A stretch of 64,000 nt of DNA, from the NCBI RefSeq assembly GCF_004322855.1, contig NZ_CP036402.1:4434001-4498000 (forward strand), read 5' to 3'. The stretch comes from Egibacter rhizosphaerae (GTDB lineage Bacteria; Actinomycetota; Nitriliruptoria; Euzebyales; Egibacteraceae). Position numbers and translations under genes: made by a program. This document shows, in pieces, positions 33,251-43,143 of this stretch (its first letter is position 1; the number at the start of each line of letters is the position of its first letter). The notes beneath the pieces were generated by a model. That model was not told the origin of the DNA and searched no databases. It saw only the letters and a list, made by a program, of their open reading frames with translations.

Positions 33251-35983
33251 CTAGAGGTCCGCGGCGACGACGCCGCGCACGATGGCTCGATGGGCGGCTT
33301 GGGACGGGCTGGCGAGGCCGGTGTCGGCGTCGCGTAGCTGCCGAAGTAGGTCGGCGACCCGCTTCGTGCCACGGACGAAGTCCCCGGGGGTGAGCTCGCT
33401 GCCGTCGAGCGCCGCGTCGAGGTGCGCGCCGCGCGCCCAACGGTGCACCACCTCCACGAAGCCGGGGTCGGGTTCGCGCGTGACCGGGAGCCCGGCCGCC
33501 TGCTCGTGTTCCGAGAGCCGCTGCCATCGCTCGTCGATCGCGTCGAGGACCTCGTCGACCCGTGCCGTGGGCGAGGCCACCGGCGGGGGGTCCTTCATGC
33601 GGGTCTCGTGGACGAACACGCTCGCGACCGCGGCGAGCTCGGCCGGATCCAGGTCGGTGAGCAGCCCGGCACGCAGACACTCCGCGAGCAGCAGGTCCGC
33701 CTCGAGATGCAGGGCCGCGAGCGCCAGCCCATCGTCGGTCGGCCGTGGAGCCTCCTGCGGGCCGTCGAGGTACCCGTGGTCACCGAGAACGCCCACGATG
33801 CGGCGGAACGTGTCCACGAGCGAGTGCGTGTGGCGAGCGACGCGCCGCTCGATCTTGGCCGTGTCCCGCTCCAGCTCGTCGTAGCGGTGCGCCCACACCT
33901 CGATCTCCGATCGGGCCGGGTCGTGATGCACCGGGTGCTCGCCGATCGACTCGCGGAGCTCCGCGATACGGGCTTGCCGTTCGGCCTCCTCCGCATCGGT
34001 CTCGGGCAGGGTGTCGCCGTTCCCGGCGTCCCCCGGGGACCCGACGCGGGGCGCCGTCTCCACCTGTCGGAGCGCGTTCGCGACCTGTTTGCGGTAGGCG
34101 GGCTGGCGGGGTCCTCCGGCGTGTGGCAGCGGGACCCTGCCGACGCGCTCGGGCGGCCCGTCGAGCTCCCGCGGGCCCAAGCGGACCAGCTTGCGATCGG
34201 TCGTGACCGCTTCGGCCAATGGCGTGCCCGACTTCGTCCAGATCACCCGTACCACCGCGACGGGCGTGTCGTCCCTGCGACCGGGGGGTCGCACGACCTC
34301 CCCGGGGGCGAGGTCGGCCAGCGCCTCGGTGATCGCCCGTTGCCGCGCCTCGCGACGCGCCTTGGCGCCGGCCTTCTCGAGGCGGCTGAGCTCTCGGCGC
34401 AGCCCCCAGTAGTCGGGGAAGTCCCCGTAGTCCGAGACGAGGTTCTCCGCGTAGCCCTCCAGGGCCTCGCGGTTGCGCTCGATGCGTGCCTCGTCGTCGA
34501 CGACCCGGTTGCGCGCCTGCCACTGCGCGAACGAGGCCTCGAGCAGCTGCTCCGCGCCCGCGCGGTCGTGACGGCGCAGCAGGTTCACCGCCATGTTGTA
34601 CGACGGCTGGAAACGGCTGATCAGTGGCTCGACGCGACGCCCGACGAGGCTCGCGACGGTCGTGAAGTCGACGTCGCGCTGGTGCAGCACGACGGCGTGC
34701 CCGCGCTCGTCGAGACCGCGCCGCCCCGCCCTCCCGGTGAGTTGGGTGAACTGGCCGGGGCTCAACAGCACGTGTTGCTGACCGTCCCACTTCTCGAGTC
34801 GCTCGATCACCACCGTGCGTGCGGGCATGTTGATGCCCAGGGCGAGGGTCTCGGTCGCGAAGCACACCTTCACGAGTCCCCGGACGAACAGCTCCTCGAC
34901 GGTCTCGCGGAACAGGGGGACCATGCCCGCGTGATGGCTCGCGATGCCGTGGGCGAGCGCCTCGCGCCACGGGCCGAAGTCGAGCACGTCGAGGTCGGCC
35001 CGCTCGAGGTCCGCGGCCCGGTCGTCGACGATCGCGCGGATCTCCTCACGCTCCTCCTTCGAGGTGAGGCGCACCCCGTCGCCCACCAACTGGCCGACCG
35101 CCCCGTCGCAGCCCGCTCGGCTGAACACGAACACGATCGCCGGCAACCACCGGCGCTCGCGCAGGGACGCGACGAGGTCGCTGCGACGCGGCGGCAACAG
35201 CTTCGTGCCTCCGCCGGGACCACGGCCCCGCCGGCCGCGCTGCTGGGCGCGTCGCTCCAGCATGACGAGGTCCGGGTTCGGGACGCCCCCGCGTGCCTCG
35301 GCGGCGGCCGCCTCGCGAGCGGCTTTCGCGCCCTTCCGTCCCTGCCCGCCCTGTTTGCCGGCCTTGAAGATCGGCTCGATCCGGTCGTTCACCGCGTAGT
35401 GGTGGGCCAGTGGCACGGGGCGACGCTCGCTGATGACGACGTCGCAGCCGTCGCGGGTGGCCGCGAGCCAGGCCCCGAACTCCTCCGCGTTGGAGACAGT
35501 GGCCGACAAGCAGGCCAGCTGCACGTCGGCGGCGAGTTGGACGATCGTCTCCTCCCAGACCGCGCCGCGCTCGCGGTCGGCGAGGTAGTGGACCTCGTCG
35601 AGCACCACGGTGTCGAGCCCGTCGAGGGCGCGCGACCGCTCGTAGAGCATGTTGCGCAGCACCTCGGTGGTCATCACAACGACCGGCGCGTCCCCGTTGA
35701 TCGAGTGATCACCGGTCAGCAAGCCGACTCGGCCCTCGCCGTGCTCGCGGCACAGGTCGCCGTACTTCTGGTTCGACAGCGCCTTGATGGGCGTCGTGTA
35801 GAAGCAGCGGCGGCCCCGATCGAGGGCACGCCACACCCCGTACTCCCCCACCACCGTCTTCCCGGCGCCCGTGGGGGCGGCGACCAGCACGCTGCGACCC
35901 TCGTGCAGTGCCGTGATGCCGGCGTCCTGGAAGTCGTCGAGGGGGTGTGCGTAGCGCGCGGCGAAGCGGTCGGGATCACTCAT
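33251..35983 (-). CDS. helY: Ski2-like ATP-dependent helicase HelY
   Basis: A 910-residue superfamily 2 RNA helicase. Motif I is Ala-Ala-Pro-Thr-Gly-Ala-Gly-Lys-Thr (residues 35-43), motif II Asp-Glu-Val-His near 128, motif III Ser-Ala-Thr near 160, and motif VI Gln-Leu-Thr-Gly-Arg-Ala-Gly-Arg-Arg-Gly near 415. A basic insertion (about 205-265) precedes the second RecA domain. The C-terminal 450 residues are Ski2/Mtr4-like helical domains ending with a DSHCT-type region. M. tuberculosis helY sits downstream of tatC; here the subtilase gene is between them. The start is ATG 35983. Confidence 0.93.
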   Translation of the reverse strand: MSDPDRFAARYAHPLDDFQDAGITALHEGRSVLVAAPTGAGKTVVGEYGVWRALDRGRRCFYTTPIKALSNQKYGDLCREHGEGRVGLLTGDHSINGDAPVVVMTTEVLRNMLYERSRALDGLDTVVLDEVHYLADRERGAVWEETIVQLAADVQLACLSATVSNAEEFGAWLAATRDGCDVVISERRPVPLAHHYAVNDRIEPIFKAGKQGGQGRKGAKAAREAAAAEARGGVPNPDLVMLERRAQQRGRRGRGPGGGTKLLPPRRSDLVASLRERRWLPAIVFVFSRAGCDGAVGQLVGDGVRLTSKEEREEIRAIVDDRAADLERADLDVLDFGPWREALAHGIASHHAGMVPLFRETVEELFVRGLVKVCFATETLALGINMPARTVVIERLEKWDGQQHVLLSPGQFTQLTGRAGRRGLDERGHAVVLHQRDVDFTTVASLVGRRVEPLISRFQPSYNMAVNLLRRHDRAGAEQLLEASFAQWQARNRVVDDEARIERNREALEGYAENLVSDYGDFPDYWGLRRELSRLEKAGAKARREARQRAITEALADLAPGEVVRPPGRRDDTPVAVVRVIWTKSGTPLAEAVTTDRKLVRLGPRELDGPPERVGRVPLPHAGGPRQPAYRKQVANALRQVETAPRVGSPGDAGNGDTLPETDAEEAERQARIAELRESIGEHPVHHDPARSEIEVWAHRYDELERDTAKIERRVARHTHSLVDTFRRIVGVLGDHGYLDGPQEAPRPTDDGLALAALHLEADLLLAECLRAGLLTDLDPAELAAVASVFVHETRMKDPPPVASPTARVDEVLDAIDERWQRLSEHEQAAGLPVTREPDPGFVEVVHRWARGAHLDAALDGSELTPGDFVRGTKRVADLLRQLRDADTGLASPSQAAHRAIVRGVVAADL

Positions 35984-36080
35984 CGGGGCTCGCTCGGGAA
36001 GGGGCCAAGGGTCGGGGTCGATGGCACGCTCGTTGTGCGTGCTGTCCAGGGTCCACCCTACGCGGGCCGGGGGGACCGTG

Positions 36081-36130
36081 GCCGTGCGCGGGCTTGCGCG
36101 GCCGTGCGCGGGCCTGCGCGGCTCTGCGCT
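36081..36130. repeat. 20-bp tandem repeat upstream of helY
   Basis: GCCGTGCGCGGGCTTGCGCG (36081-36100) is repeated with one change at 36101-36120, then half a degenerate copy to 36130. It lies in the 176-base gap between the subtilase stop and helY, roughly 100 bases before the helY start. Confidence 0.8.
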
Positions 36131-36159
36131 GTGTTGACCACCCGACGGTGGGACGGGGT

Positions 36160-38358
36160 TTACCGACGCATCGATGCCGACCGCGCGGCCTCCTCCAGGG
36201 TCTGCTCGGACACCGCTCGCTCCCCGCCCAGTGCGGCGACGAGGTCGGGCTGCAGTCCCGCGAGGGCCTCCCCCGTCGGCTCGGCCAGCCCGTCGGCGGG
36301 CGTGAGCAGGAGCGGCGCCTCCTGACGTACCGCCGCCGGGCCCCCGGCCAGGCCGTCGGCGAACGCCCCCCCGGTCGCCAACAGGGCTCGCTCGGCGGAG
36401 GCCGGGTGTGCTCGACGCGCGAGCTCGGCTGCGGTCTCGTAGCGGTTCCTCCCCGCGACGCGCTCCGTATCGGCCAGCTCCGCGAGCGTCTCCTCGACGG
36501 ATGCCGAGACCGCGGCGTGGCCCCCCACCACGACGATTTCGTCGACGTCGAGCGTCCCCAACGCCTCGCGGGTCGCGGCCGGGAGTCGATCAGCCGCGGT
36601 GAGCAGGAGCGGTGCGCCGTCAGCGGCGGCCGGCGGCGTCGTGGCGAGCGCGTCCGGGAACTGCTCACCCGTGCCGACGTAGGCGCGATCGGTCGCCTCG
36701 GGGGAGAAGCCGTCGGCCGCGAGTTCCGCGGCCGTCTCGTACCGGTCCGCGCCGTACACGCGGCGGGTGCTCGCGCTCGCCGCGCCGGCGATCTCGAGGA
36801 GAACGTCGTCGCTGATCGCGGACGGGCCCCCGCTCACCACCACCCCTTCGGGGCGCAGCCGCTCGAGTTCCCTCGCGGTGGCCTCCGGCAGCGTGTCGCC
36901 GCGGGTGAGCAGCACGGGACCTGCCGCCACCGCGCTCGCGGGGCCGGCGGCGAGCGCGTCGGGGAACCGCTCGCCGGTCGCCACGTACACGCGCTCGACC
37001 TCGTCGGGGAACGTCCCCCGTGCCGTCTCGGCCGCCGTCTCGTAGCGATTCGCGCCCGAGTAGCGCGTGGTGGCGACCCCCTCGTCGTCGCCGTTGCCCG
37101 GCTCCGGGTCGCTGTCGTGGCCCCGGACGGCGGCATCCGCATCGACGCGCCCGTGGCGGACGTACTCCACGGGGGCGGCGTGCTCGGTGAGGCCGTCGGC
37201 CACCGTGTCATTGGTCGCGTCGGCGTCGTCGCTGAACAGCAGGGCGGCAACGCCCGCCACCACGGGGCTCGCCGAGGAGGTGCCGCAGAACGTCGCGTAC
37301 GCGGAGCTCGACTCGATGCTCGTCGAGATGTTGCAGCCGGGCGCGGCGAGGTCGACCCAGTCGCCGTGTGTCGACCAGGGGTAACGACGGTCCTCCTCGT
37401 CGGATCCGGCGACCGCCAGCGTGTGCTCGTGCGCGGCGGGATAGATGCGCTCGGTGTCGCCGGCGTTGCCCGCCGCGGCGACGACGAGGCTCCCGGCCTC
37501 GGTCGCGTCGTCGATGGCGCGGGCGACGGTCTGCGAGCGTTCCGACGAGCCCAGGCTGAGGTTGATCACCTGGGCTCCCTCGTCCGCGCTGTAGCGGATG
37601 CCGGCCGCGAGCTCCGCAGCGGTGCCCTCGCCGTCGTCGTCGAGCACACGGACCGGCAGCAGCTCGCAACGCCAGCACACACCCGCGATGCCACGGAGGT
37701 TGTCGGTTCGCGCGGCAGCAACCCCCGCGGTGAGGGTGCCGTGCCCGTGCGCGTCCTCCGTGTCGTCGTCGCCGTCGATGAAGTTACGTCCCTCGGCCGT
37801 GGCCTCCTGGAGGTCCTCGTGGCCGGTGTCGACCCCCGAGTCCACGATCGCGACGGTCACGTCGGGATCGCCGGTCGTGACGTGCCACGCGCCGGGGGCT
37901 TCGATGCGCGCCAGGCCCCATTGGCGTGGGTAGGCGGGGTCGTTGGGATTCCGCTCGTCCAGCGAGCGTACGATCCAGTTCGGCTCCGCGTACTCCGTCG
38001 CGGGGTGATCGTCGAGTCGTTCGGCCAAAGCCTCGACCTCGCCCGCGCGGGGCTCGATGACGTCGATCTCGGCTACCTCGGCTGCCCGCGGATCGACCGC
38101 CCGCGCGGCGTCTGTGGCCGCCAGGACGTCGTCGGTCTCGGCCGCCTCGAGGTCGTCGTCGAAGCGCACGAGGACCTCGCCGGTGCTCTGCGCCTCCGCG
38201 TCGTGTGCGTCCGTGCCGGGATCCGAGGGTGCGGCCTGGAGCGGTGCGGAGGTGACCAGTGCCGGCCCCGCGAGGACGAGGCCGGTCACGGCGACCGCCC
38301 ACGCGCGGCGGCACGGCCGACGGAGCAGGGCCGCGGCGCGCGGCGGTGGGCCTGACAC
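36160..38358 (-). CDS. S8 subtilisin-like serine protease with three CWB2 repeats
   Basis: A 732-residue exported protease. A signal peptide (basic Arg-Arg region, hydrophobic 20-34, cut near 43) precedes an inhibitor-like prodomain (60-130) and the S8 domain. The triad is Asp near 170 (Val-Asp-Ser-Gly-Val-Asp), His near 204 (His-Gly-His-Gly-Thr) and Ser near 361 (Gly-Thr-Ser-Ser-Ala-Ser). Residues 430-732 are three cell-wall-binding type 2 repeats, each starting Arg-Tyr-Glu-Thr-Ala-Ala-Glu with Phe-Pro-Asp-Ala-Leu-Ala, which should hold it at the wall. The start is GTG 38358. It sits between tatC and helY. Confidence 0.92.
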   Translation of the reverse strand: MSGPPPRAAALLRRPCRRAWAVAVTGLVLAGPALVTSAPLQAAPSDPGTDAHDAEAQSTGEVLVRFDDDLEAAETDDVLAATDAARAVDPRAAEVAEIDVIEPRAGEVEALAERLDDHPATEYAEPNWIVRSLDERNPNDPAYPRQWGLARIEAPGAWHVTTGDPDVTVAIVDSGVDTGHEDLQEATAEGRNFIDGDDDTEDAHGHGTLTAGVAAARTDNLRGIAGVCWRCELLPVRVLDDDGEGTAAELAAGIRYSADEGAQVINLSLGSSERSQTVARAIDDATEAGSLVVAAAGNAGDTERIYPAAHEHTLAVAGSDEEDRRYPWSTHGDWVDLAAPGCNISTSIESSSAYATFCGTSSASPVVAGVAALLFSDDADATNDTVADGLTEHAAPVEYVRHGRVDADAAVRGHDSDPEPGNGDDEGVATTRYSGANRYETAAETARGTFPDEVERVYVATGERFPDALAAGPASAVAAGPVLLTRGDTLPEATARELERLRPEGVVVSGGPSAISDDVLLEIAGAASASTRRVYGADRYETAAELAADGFSPEATDRAYVGTGEQFPDALATTPPAAADGAPLLLTAADRLPAATREALGTLDVDEIVVVGGHAAVSASVEETLAELADTERVAGRNRYETAAELARRAHPASAERALLATGGAFADGLAGGPAAVRQEAPLLLTPADGLAEPTGEALAGLQPDLVAALGGERAVSEQTLEEAARSASMRR

Positions 38359-38370
38359 GGATCAGCCTCT

Positions 38371-38397
38371 CACGTTGCTCACGTTGCTCACGTTTGT
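38371..38397. repeat. Three 9-bp repeats just upstream of the subtilase
   Basis: CACGTTGCT-CACGTTGCT-CACGTTTGT (38371-38397) ends 12 bases before the protease start. On the coding strand this is AACGTGAGC-type direct repeats that run into the ribosome site, so a protein bound here could block transcription or the leader could be structured. Confidence 0.7.
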
Positions 38398-38527
38398 GGT
38401 GACGACACGACTCGGGGGCGGACGCGCCGTCCCGTTCGCGAGCCAGTGTCGCAGCCGGTTGCAGGCTGTGACGAACGAACCCCGCGCTGTCACACGGGTC
38501 GATCGGGTTCGGGGTGGGCGCCCCGGG

Positions 38528-39349
38528 CTACGTCGGCAGGCCCTGCCGGGCCCGTCGCCGCTCGCGGAACCTGGCGATGAGCACGCAGCCCTCGAAGAAG
38601 GCGATCAGGGGCACGGCCATCGCGCTCATCGTGAAGGGGTCCCCGGTGGGAGTGATGATCGCCGAGGCCACGAACGTCCCGAAGATCGCGTGCCGTCGAT
38701 ACTTCTTCAGGCCGGCGCTGCCGACCGCGCCGGTGAGGATGAGCGCGAGGAGGATCAGCGGGAACTCGAAGGACACGCCGAACGCGATGACGGTGAACAG
38801 GATGAAGTTGATGTACTCGTGCGCGCCGAGGAGGGGAACGAGGCCCTCACCGGCGAACGAGAGCAGCAGCGCCAGCCCTCGGGGGATCACGAGGTACGCG
38901 AACACGGCACCGCCCGCGAACAGGACGAAGCTGCCCAGCAGGAACGGGATCGCGTACTTCTTCTCGACCGGGCGCAGCCCCGGCATCACGAACCGCCAGA
39001 TCTGGTACGACACGACGGGTGCGGCGATGAGCACCGCGACGATCGCGGCGGCTTTGATGCTGATCATCAGTCCGTCGAGCGGGGCGAGTACCACGAGGGC
39101 GCACTCCGCCCCGTCGCCCACGGCCGAGGGACCTGCCCGGACCTCGTCGGGCAGATCGCAGTAGGGGCGGCTCAAGACGTCGAGGACGAACTCGCGGAAG
39201 ACGAACCCGACGACGAAGCCGACGCCGATGGCGGCCAGGCTCTTGACGAGGCGCTGACGCAGCTCGCGCAGATGGTCGAGCAACGACATCTCGCCGCCGC
39301 GCGGCTGGTCGTCGCCGGTCGCTTCCGGTCCCGGGGAGGTCGCCGTCAT
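38528..39349 (-). CDS. tatC: Sec-independent translocase subunit TatC
   Basis: A 273-residue six-helix membrane protein that recognises twin-arginine signal peptides. The N-terminal Met-Ser-Leu-Leu-Asp-His-Leu-Arg-Glu-Leu-Arg-Gln-Arg-Leu motif, Tyr-Gln-Ile-Trp-Arg-Phe-Val-Met-Pro-Gly-Leu near 123, and Phe-Gly-Val-Ser-Phe-Glu-Phe-Pro near 193 are all present. A periplasmic Asp/Glu/Gly loop (68-85) holds two Cys residues. It is 18 bases after tatA, the usual operon. Confidence 0.95.
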   Translation of the reverse strand: MTATSPGPEATGDDQPRGGEMSLLDHLRELRQRLVKSLAAIGVGFVVGFVFREFVLDVLSRPYCDLPDEVRAGPSAVGDGAECALVVLAPLDGLMISIKAAAIVAVLIAAPVVSYQIWRFVMPGLRPVEKKYAIPFLLGSFVLFAGGAVFAYLVIPRGLALLLSFAGEGLVPLLGAHEYINFILFTVIAFGVSFEFPLILLALILTGAVGSAGLKKYRRHAIFGTFVASAIITPTGDPFTMSAMAVPLIAFFEGCVLIARFRERRRARQGLPT

Positions 39350-39367
39350 GGGTCCGCGACCCCCTCG

Positions 39368-39622
39368 TTAGGTGGTGTCGCGGTCCTCGGCACCCTGGCG
39401 CTCGCCCTCACCGTCTGCCACGTCCTCGGCCTCGGTGTCGTCCCCGCCGTCCTTGGCGGCGTCGAGTTCGTCCTTGGCCTCGTCCATGCCCTTGCGGAAG
39501 TTGGTGATGGTGCGGCCCACGGCACCGCCGAGCTCGGGGAGCTTCCGAGCACCGAACAGCAGCACGAGCACGCCCAGGATGATGATGAGCTCGGGCCCTT
39601 GGGGAAGGGTGAATGCGAGCAT
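39368..39622 (-). CDS. tatA: Sec-independent translocase subunit TatA
   Basis: An 84-residue protein: a short hydrophobic helix (residues 10-24), the Phe-Gly-Ala-Arg-Lys-Leu-Pro-Glu-Leu hinge, an amphipathic helix with Phe-Arg-Lys-Gly-Met, and an acidic tail rich in Asp, Glu and Gly. It forms the translocation pore with TatC. GGAGGAGGC before ATG 39622 is a strong ribosome site. No tatB is in the window, as usual in many actinobacteria. Confidence 0.95.
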   Translation of the reverse strand: MLAFTLPQGPELIIILGVLVLLFGARKLPELGGAVGRTITNFRKGMDEAKDELDAAKDGGDDTEAEDVADGEGERQGAEDRDTT

Positions 39623-39701
39623 CGGTGCCTCCTCCTCCGGCGATCGGCGCCCGCGGTCCGGGTCGCGATCAGATCACCGCCAGTGTACGCGCGATCAAGC
39701 C

Positions 39702-39983
39702 TCAGTTGCCGTCGGGCCGCTCGCCCCCGTGGTCAACGGGGCTGGTCGTGGCCGCCGGCCCGCTGCGCAGCCTCGCAAGGCGGTCCTGCAGATGCGTGAG
39801 CTCGGTCTGCGTGACGGCGGCCTCGTCACCGAGTTCCTCGAGCAGCGGCTGCAAGCGGCGGGCATGCGAGGTCGCCTCACGCTGCAGGGCCACGGCCCGC
39901 TGGCCCAGCCGGATGGCGATGAGCACCGTCACCGCCACGATCGCGACCGCGATCGCGATCGACACCGTCACCATCACCGACAC
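39702..39983 (-). CDS. Small membrane-anchored coiled-coil protein
   Basis: A 93-residue protein. A single N-terminal hydrophobic helix (2-25) is followed by a charged helix (28-72) with heptad-like Leu/Glu spacing and a polar tail. The layout (one helix, then coiled coil) recalls DUF948-like proteins and TatB, but the Gly-Pro hinge of TatB is missing. It lies between the slipin gene and tatA on the same strand. The function is unknown. Confidence 0.6.
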   Translation of the reverse strand: MSVMVTVSIAIAVAIVAVTVLIAIRLGQRAVALQREATSHARRLQPLLEELGDEAAVTQTELTHLQDRLARLRSGPAATTSPVDHGGERPDGN

Positions 39984-40059
39984 GAGTGCTCCTCCGACGC
40001 GAGTGCTCCTCCGTTGCGGCGGGTCGGGGGCCGCGGCCGCCGACCCGCCGCGCCGCAGG

Positions 40060-40824
40060 CTAGTCGTCCCGAGCGGACCGTTCGAAGAAGCGCAGCAGCT
40101 CCATCGGCATGGGGAAGATCAACGTGGAGTTCTTCTCCGAGGCGATCTCGCTCATCGTGGCGAGCTGGCGCAGCTGCATCGCCCCCGGGTTCTTCGCGAG
40201 CTCCGCCGCCGCCTCGGAGAGCGTCTCGGCGGCCTCCTGTTCGCCCTTGGCGTGGATGATCTTGGCCCGGCGATCGCGCTCGGCCTCGGCCTGGCTGGCC
40301 ATGGCCCGACGCATGCTCTCGGGTAGCTCGACGTCCTTGACCTCCACGATCGAGACCTTGACCCCCCACGGGTTGGTCTGGCTGTCGATGATCGACTGCA
40401 GCTCGGCGTTGATCTGGTCCCGCTCGGTCAGCACGTCGTCGAGGTCGGTGCGCCCGATGATGCTGCGCAGCGTGGTCTGGGCCACCTGAGCGGTCGCGTA
40501 GCCGTAGTTCTCGACGTCGATGACGGCCTTCGACGGATCCTCGACGCGGAAGTAGGTGACCGCGTTGACGCGGATCGTCACGTTGTCCCTGGTGATGATG
40601 TCCTGCGGCGGGATGTCCATGGTCACCGTCTGCAGGCTGACCTTCACGATCTTGTCGATCACCGGGATGATGAAGAACAGCCCGGGACCCTTCGCGCCGA
40701 TCGAACGGCCGAGGCGGAAGATCACCCCGCGCTCGTACTCCTTGACGATGTGGATCGACTGGCTGAGGACGAAGGCCACGACGATCACCACCACGGCGAT
40801 GGTGATGAGTGTGTTGAGGTCCAT
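40060..40824 (-). CDS. Slipin family SPFH-domain protein
   Basis: A 254-residue stomatin-like membrane organiser. An N-terminal hydrophobic helix (5-22) leads into the SPFH domain: [12 protein letters not shown] near 29-40, Pro-Gly-Leu-Phe-Phe near 47, and Asp-Asn-Val-Thr-Ile near 80. A coiled coil (165-215) follows, with [11 protein letters not shown]. It lies 59 bases after an nfeD gene. NfeD and stomatin are a conserved partner pair in which the protease trims the SPFH C-terminus. ATG 40824 begins right before the membrane helix. Confidence 0.93.
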   Translation of the reverse strand: MDLNTLITIAVVVIVVAFVLSQSIHIVKEYERGVIFRLGRSIGAKGPGLFFIIPVIDKIVKVSLQTVTMDIPPQDIITRDNVTIRVNAVTYFRVEDPSKAVIDVENYGYATAQVAQTTLRSIIGRTDLDDVLTERDQINAELQSIIDSQTNPWGVKVSIVEVKDVELPESMRRAMASQAEAERDRRAKIIHAKGEQEAAETLSEAAAELAKNPGAMQLRQLATMSEIASEKNSTLIFPMPMELLRFFERSARDD

Positions 40825-40883
40825 GGGGGCTCCTTGGGGGCTGACGGATGCTGGGGTTCGGATCCGGGCGGTCCCGCGTGGCG

Positions 40884-42569
40884 CTATCGCTCGCCGGGGG
40901 TGCCGGACTCGGGCGGTCGGTCGGGCGCGGGACGCTGCGGCCGCGTGCGCGGCCGGTCGGGTTCGCGATGCCGGTCGCGCCGTGGGCGTGCCCGCGGCGG
41001 TCGGTCCGCGCCGGCACGCGACGCGTCGGGCGAGCCCGGCTCGTTCGATGGCGGCGTGTCGACGCGCGGCTCGGCAGGGGGATCCGACGGGGAGTCGGAC
41101 GGAGGTTCGGACGGCGAGTCGGACTCGGTGACCGGCGCCACTCGGAGGACGAGGCCCTCGACGCCCTCGACGCGCACCTCCTGGCCCTCCTCGAGGGGTT
41201 CGTCGCTGCGCGCCTGCCACCAGGAGCCGTCCAGGTAGACCTGCACCTCGGTGGGTCGTCGCGTGATGCGGCGGACCTCGGTGACGTGCCCGACCAGCCG
41301 CTGGGGACCGGTGGAACGTACCGGGCGCGTGCGGGTGCGGGCGGCCACGACCCCGATCCCGACGGCCCCGAGGCCCGCGAGCAATACGGTCGGGAACAGC
41401 ACCCACCAGGAGATGCCCAGGCCGGTGGGCTGCTCGAAGAGCAGCAGTCCGGCGACGACGAGCGCGATCGCCCCGCCGCCCGCCAACGCGCCGACGCCGG
41501 GCGCGAACAGCTCCCCGAGGAGCAGGGCGCCCGCGAGCGCGAGCAGCGCGACCCCCGCCAGGGTGGTGGGCAGCACCGAGAGCGAGTAGAAGGCCAGGAT
41601 CAGCATGACCGCGCCCACGGCTCCCCCCAGACCCGCGCCGGGGTTCGCGAACTCGTAGAGGATCCCGAGCACCCCGAGGCTCAGGAAGATGAAGGCCAGG
41701 TCCGGGTTCGCGATGGCCTGCAGCACTTGGCGCGCGAAGCCCAGTTCCCGCTCGACCACGGGCGCTTCGGCCGTGTCGAGGGTGGTCTCGCCGCTCGCCA
41801 CCGTGACCTCGCGGCCGTCGGCGGCCTCGAGCAGCCCGCGACGATCGTCCTCGAGCACGTCGATGGCGCCGCGATCGTCGGCCTCCTCGGAGCTGATCGA
41901 GGTGCCCTCGCGCACCGCGGAGACGGCGAACTCGACGTCACGGTCCCGCTCCTCGGCCAGCACCCGGATGTAGCTCGCGCTGTCCTCGACGAACTTGTCG
42001 AGCACCTCCTCGCCGTCGCCGTCCACCGGGGTCGCCGCGCCGATCGTGGTTCCAGGGGCCATCGCGGCGATGTGGGCGGCGTAGGTGATGAACGTGCCGG
42101 CCGAGCCCGCGCGTGCCCCCGTGGGAGCGACGTGGACGAGGACGGGGACGTCCGCCCCCAGGATGAGGTCGACGATCTCGCGGGTCGTCTCCAGTTGACC
42201 GCCGGGGGTGTCGAGCGTGACGAGCACGGCCCGTGCATCGGCGGCCGCCGCGTCGTCGATGGCGCGCTCGAGATGGTCGCGCATGGCGGGCGTCACGGTG
42301 CCGTCCATCTCGATCGCGAGCACGCTGCCCGCCAACTCTGCCTGCTCGCTCTCCCCCGTCTCGGTCGCGTCCGTCTCGGTCGCGTCCGTCTCGGTCGCGT
42401 CCGCCGTTGCGGCACCCAGGAACGGTCCTGTCGTGAGCAGCAATCCCGCCATCGCGATCAGCAGCGAGGCCAGGCGCACGCCCCAGGAGCCGCCCATCGG
42501 TGTCACCGTGCGCCCGGTGGGCGCGGGTGCGCCGGACGCGGGAACTGGCGGACTCCGTAGCGCGCGCAT
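40884..42569 (-). CDS. NfeD membrane serine protease (ClpP-like plus OB domain)
   Basis: A 561-residue protein: a signal or membrane segment (about 30-55), an in-frame 15-bp repeat giving Glu-Thr-Asp-Ala-Thr copies, a ClpP-like domain (80-260) with Leu-Asp-Thr-Pro-Gly-Gly and the probable nucleophile in Ala-Gly-Ser-Ala-Gly-Thr, then four to five membrane helices (285-410) and an OB-like NfeD domain (425-490). The final 70 residues are Pro/Arg/Asp-rich and unusual. It would cleave its neighbour, the slipin. ATG 42569 has a GGGGG site. Confidence 0.9.
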   Translation of the reverse strand: MRALRSPPVPASGAPAPTGRTVTPMGGSWGVRLASLLIAMAGLLLTTGPFLGAATADATETDATETDATETGESEQAELAGSVLAIEMDGTVTPAMRDHLERAIDDAAAADARAVLVTLDTPGGQLETTREIVDLILGADVPVLVHVAPTGARAGSAGTFITYAAHIAAMAPGTTIGAATPVDGDGEEVLDKFVEDSASYIRVLAEERDRDVEFAVSAVREGTSISSEEADDRGAIDVLEDDRRGLLEAADGREVTVASGETTLDTAEAPVVERELGFARQVLQAIANPDLAFIFLSLGVLGILYEFANPGAGLGGAVGAVMLILAFYSLSVLPTTLAGVALLALAGALLLGELFAPGVGALAGGGAIALVVAGLLLFEQPTGLGISWWVLFPTVLLAGLGAVGIGVVAARTRTRPVRSTGPQRLVGHVTEVRRITRRPTEVQVYLDGSWWQARSDEPLEEGQEVRVEGVEGLVLRVAPVTESDSPSEPPSDSPSDPPAEPRVDTPPSNEPGSPDASRAGADRPPRARPRRDRHREPDRPRTRPQRPAPDRPPESGTPGER

Positions 42570-42665
42570 GCCCCCATTGTCGCAGGTTGCGCGTGCTGAC
42601 AATCCCCCTCCCCCACGATCGGCCTTCCCGCGGGTGCCGAACGGGGCGAGGCCTGTCGGTCGTGG

Positions 42666-43001
42666 TCAGAAGTCCTCGGGCGTGTTGGTCAAGAGCTGCT
42701 GGAACCAGTCGTCCGATTCGAGCAGACGGTGGAAGTCGAGGAGGTCGTCGCGGGTCAGGGGGGGTGCGGCCGGGCGCTGCTCGAGCGGTTCCGGCTCCGG
42801 GTCGCGCACCTCGACGCCGCCGCTCACCAGCAGGCGGACGATGCGCTGGTCGGCCGGTTTGCGGACCGCCGCGGCGCAGTCGGGACAGACGAACCCGTAC
42901 GACGCGTCCTCGGGCTCACCGGGGTCGACCCGCAGGTCGATGTCGGCGGGTGTCAGGCTGACCTCGCCACAGTGCGGACACGTCGCCTTGATCGTCGTCA
43001 T
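42666..43001 (-). CDS. Small zinc-ribbon protein downstream of pafBC
   Basis: A 111-residue protein. The N-terminal 45 residues contain Cys-Pro-His-Cys (8-11) and Cys-Pro-Asp-Cys (about 39-42), a rubredoxin-knuckle zinc ribbon. The acidic C-terminal part ends Phe-His-Arg-Leu-Leu-Glu-Ser-Asp-Asp-Trp-Phe-Gln-Gln-Leu-Leu. The function is unknown; similar small proteins occur in actinobacteria. It follows pafBC by 142 bases on the same strand. ATG 43001 is the only start before the first Cys pair with a GAGGTGA site. Confidence 0.75.
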   Translation of the reverse strand: MTTIKATCPHCGEVSLTPADIDLRVDPGEPEDASYGFVCPDCAAAVRKPADQRIVRLLVSGGVEVRDPEPEPLEQRPAAPPLTRDDLLDFHRLLESDDWFQQLLTNTPEDF

Positions 43002-43143
43002 GCCGGTCACCTCTCTCGACGCGCTGCCCCCGCTGGCTGGTCCGTCGGCGTTGCTCGTGCCGCGTTCCCCGCGCTGCGGCCGCGGCACCGGGGCGTGGGC
43101 CGTCCGGGCCCTACGGGAGGTCTCGACTGTCGAGGCGGGACCT

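Noticed and set aside
33422-36325. Plus-strand open frame of nearly 1000 codons opposite helY
   Set aside because: helY motifs are all on the other strand; this frame has no recognisable domain or ribosome site.
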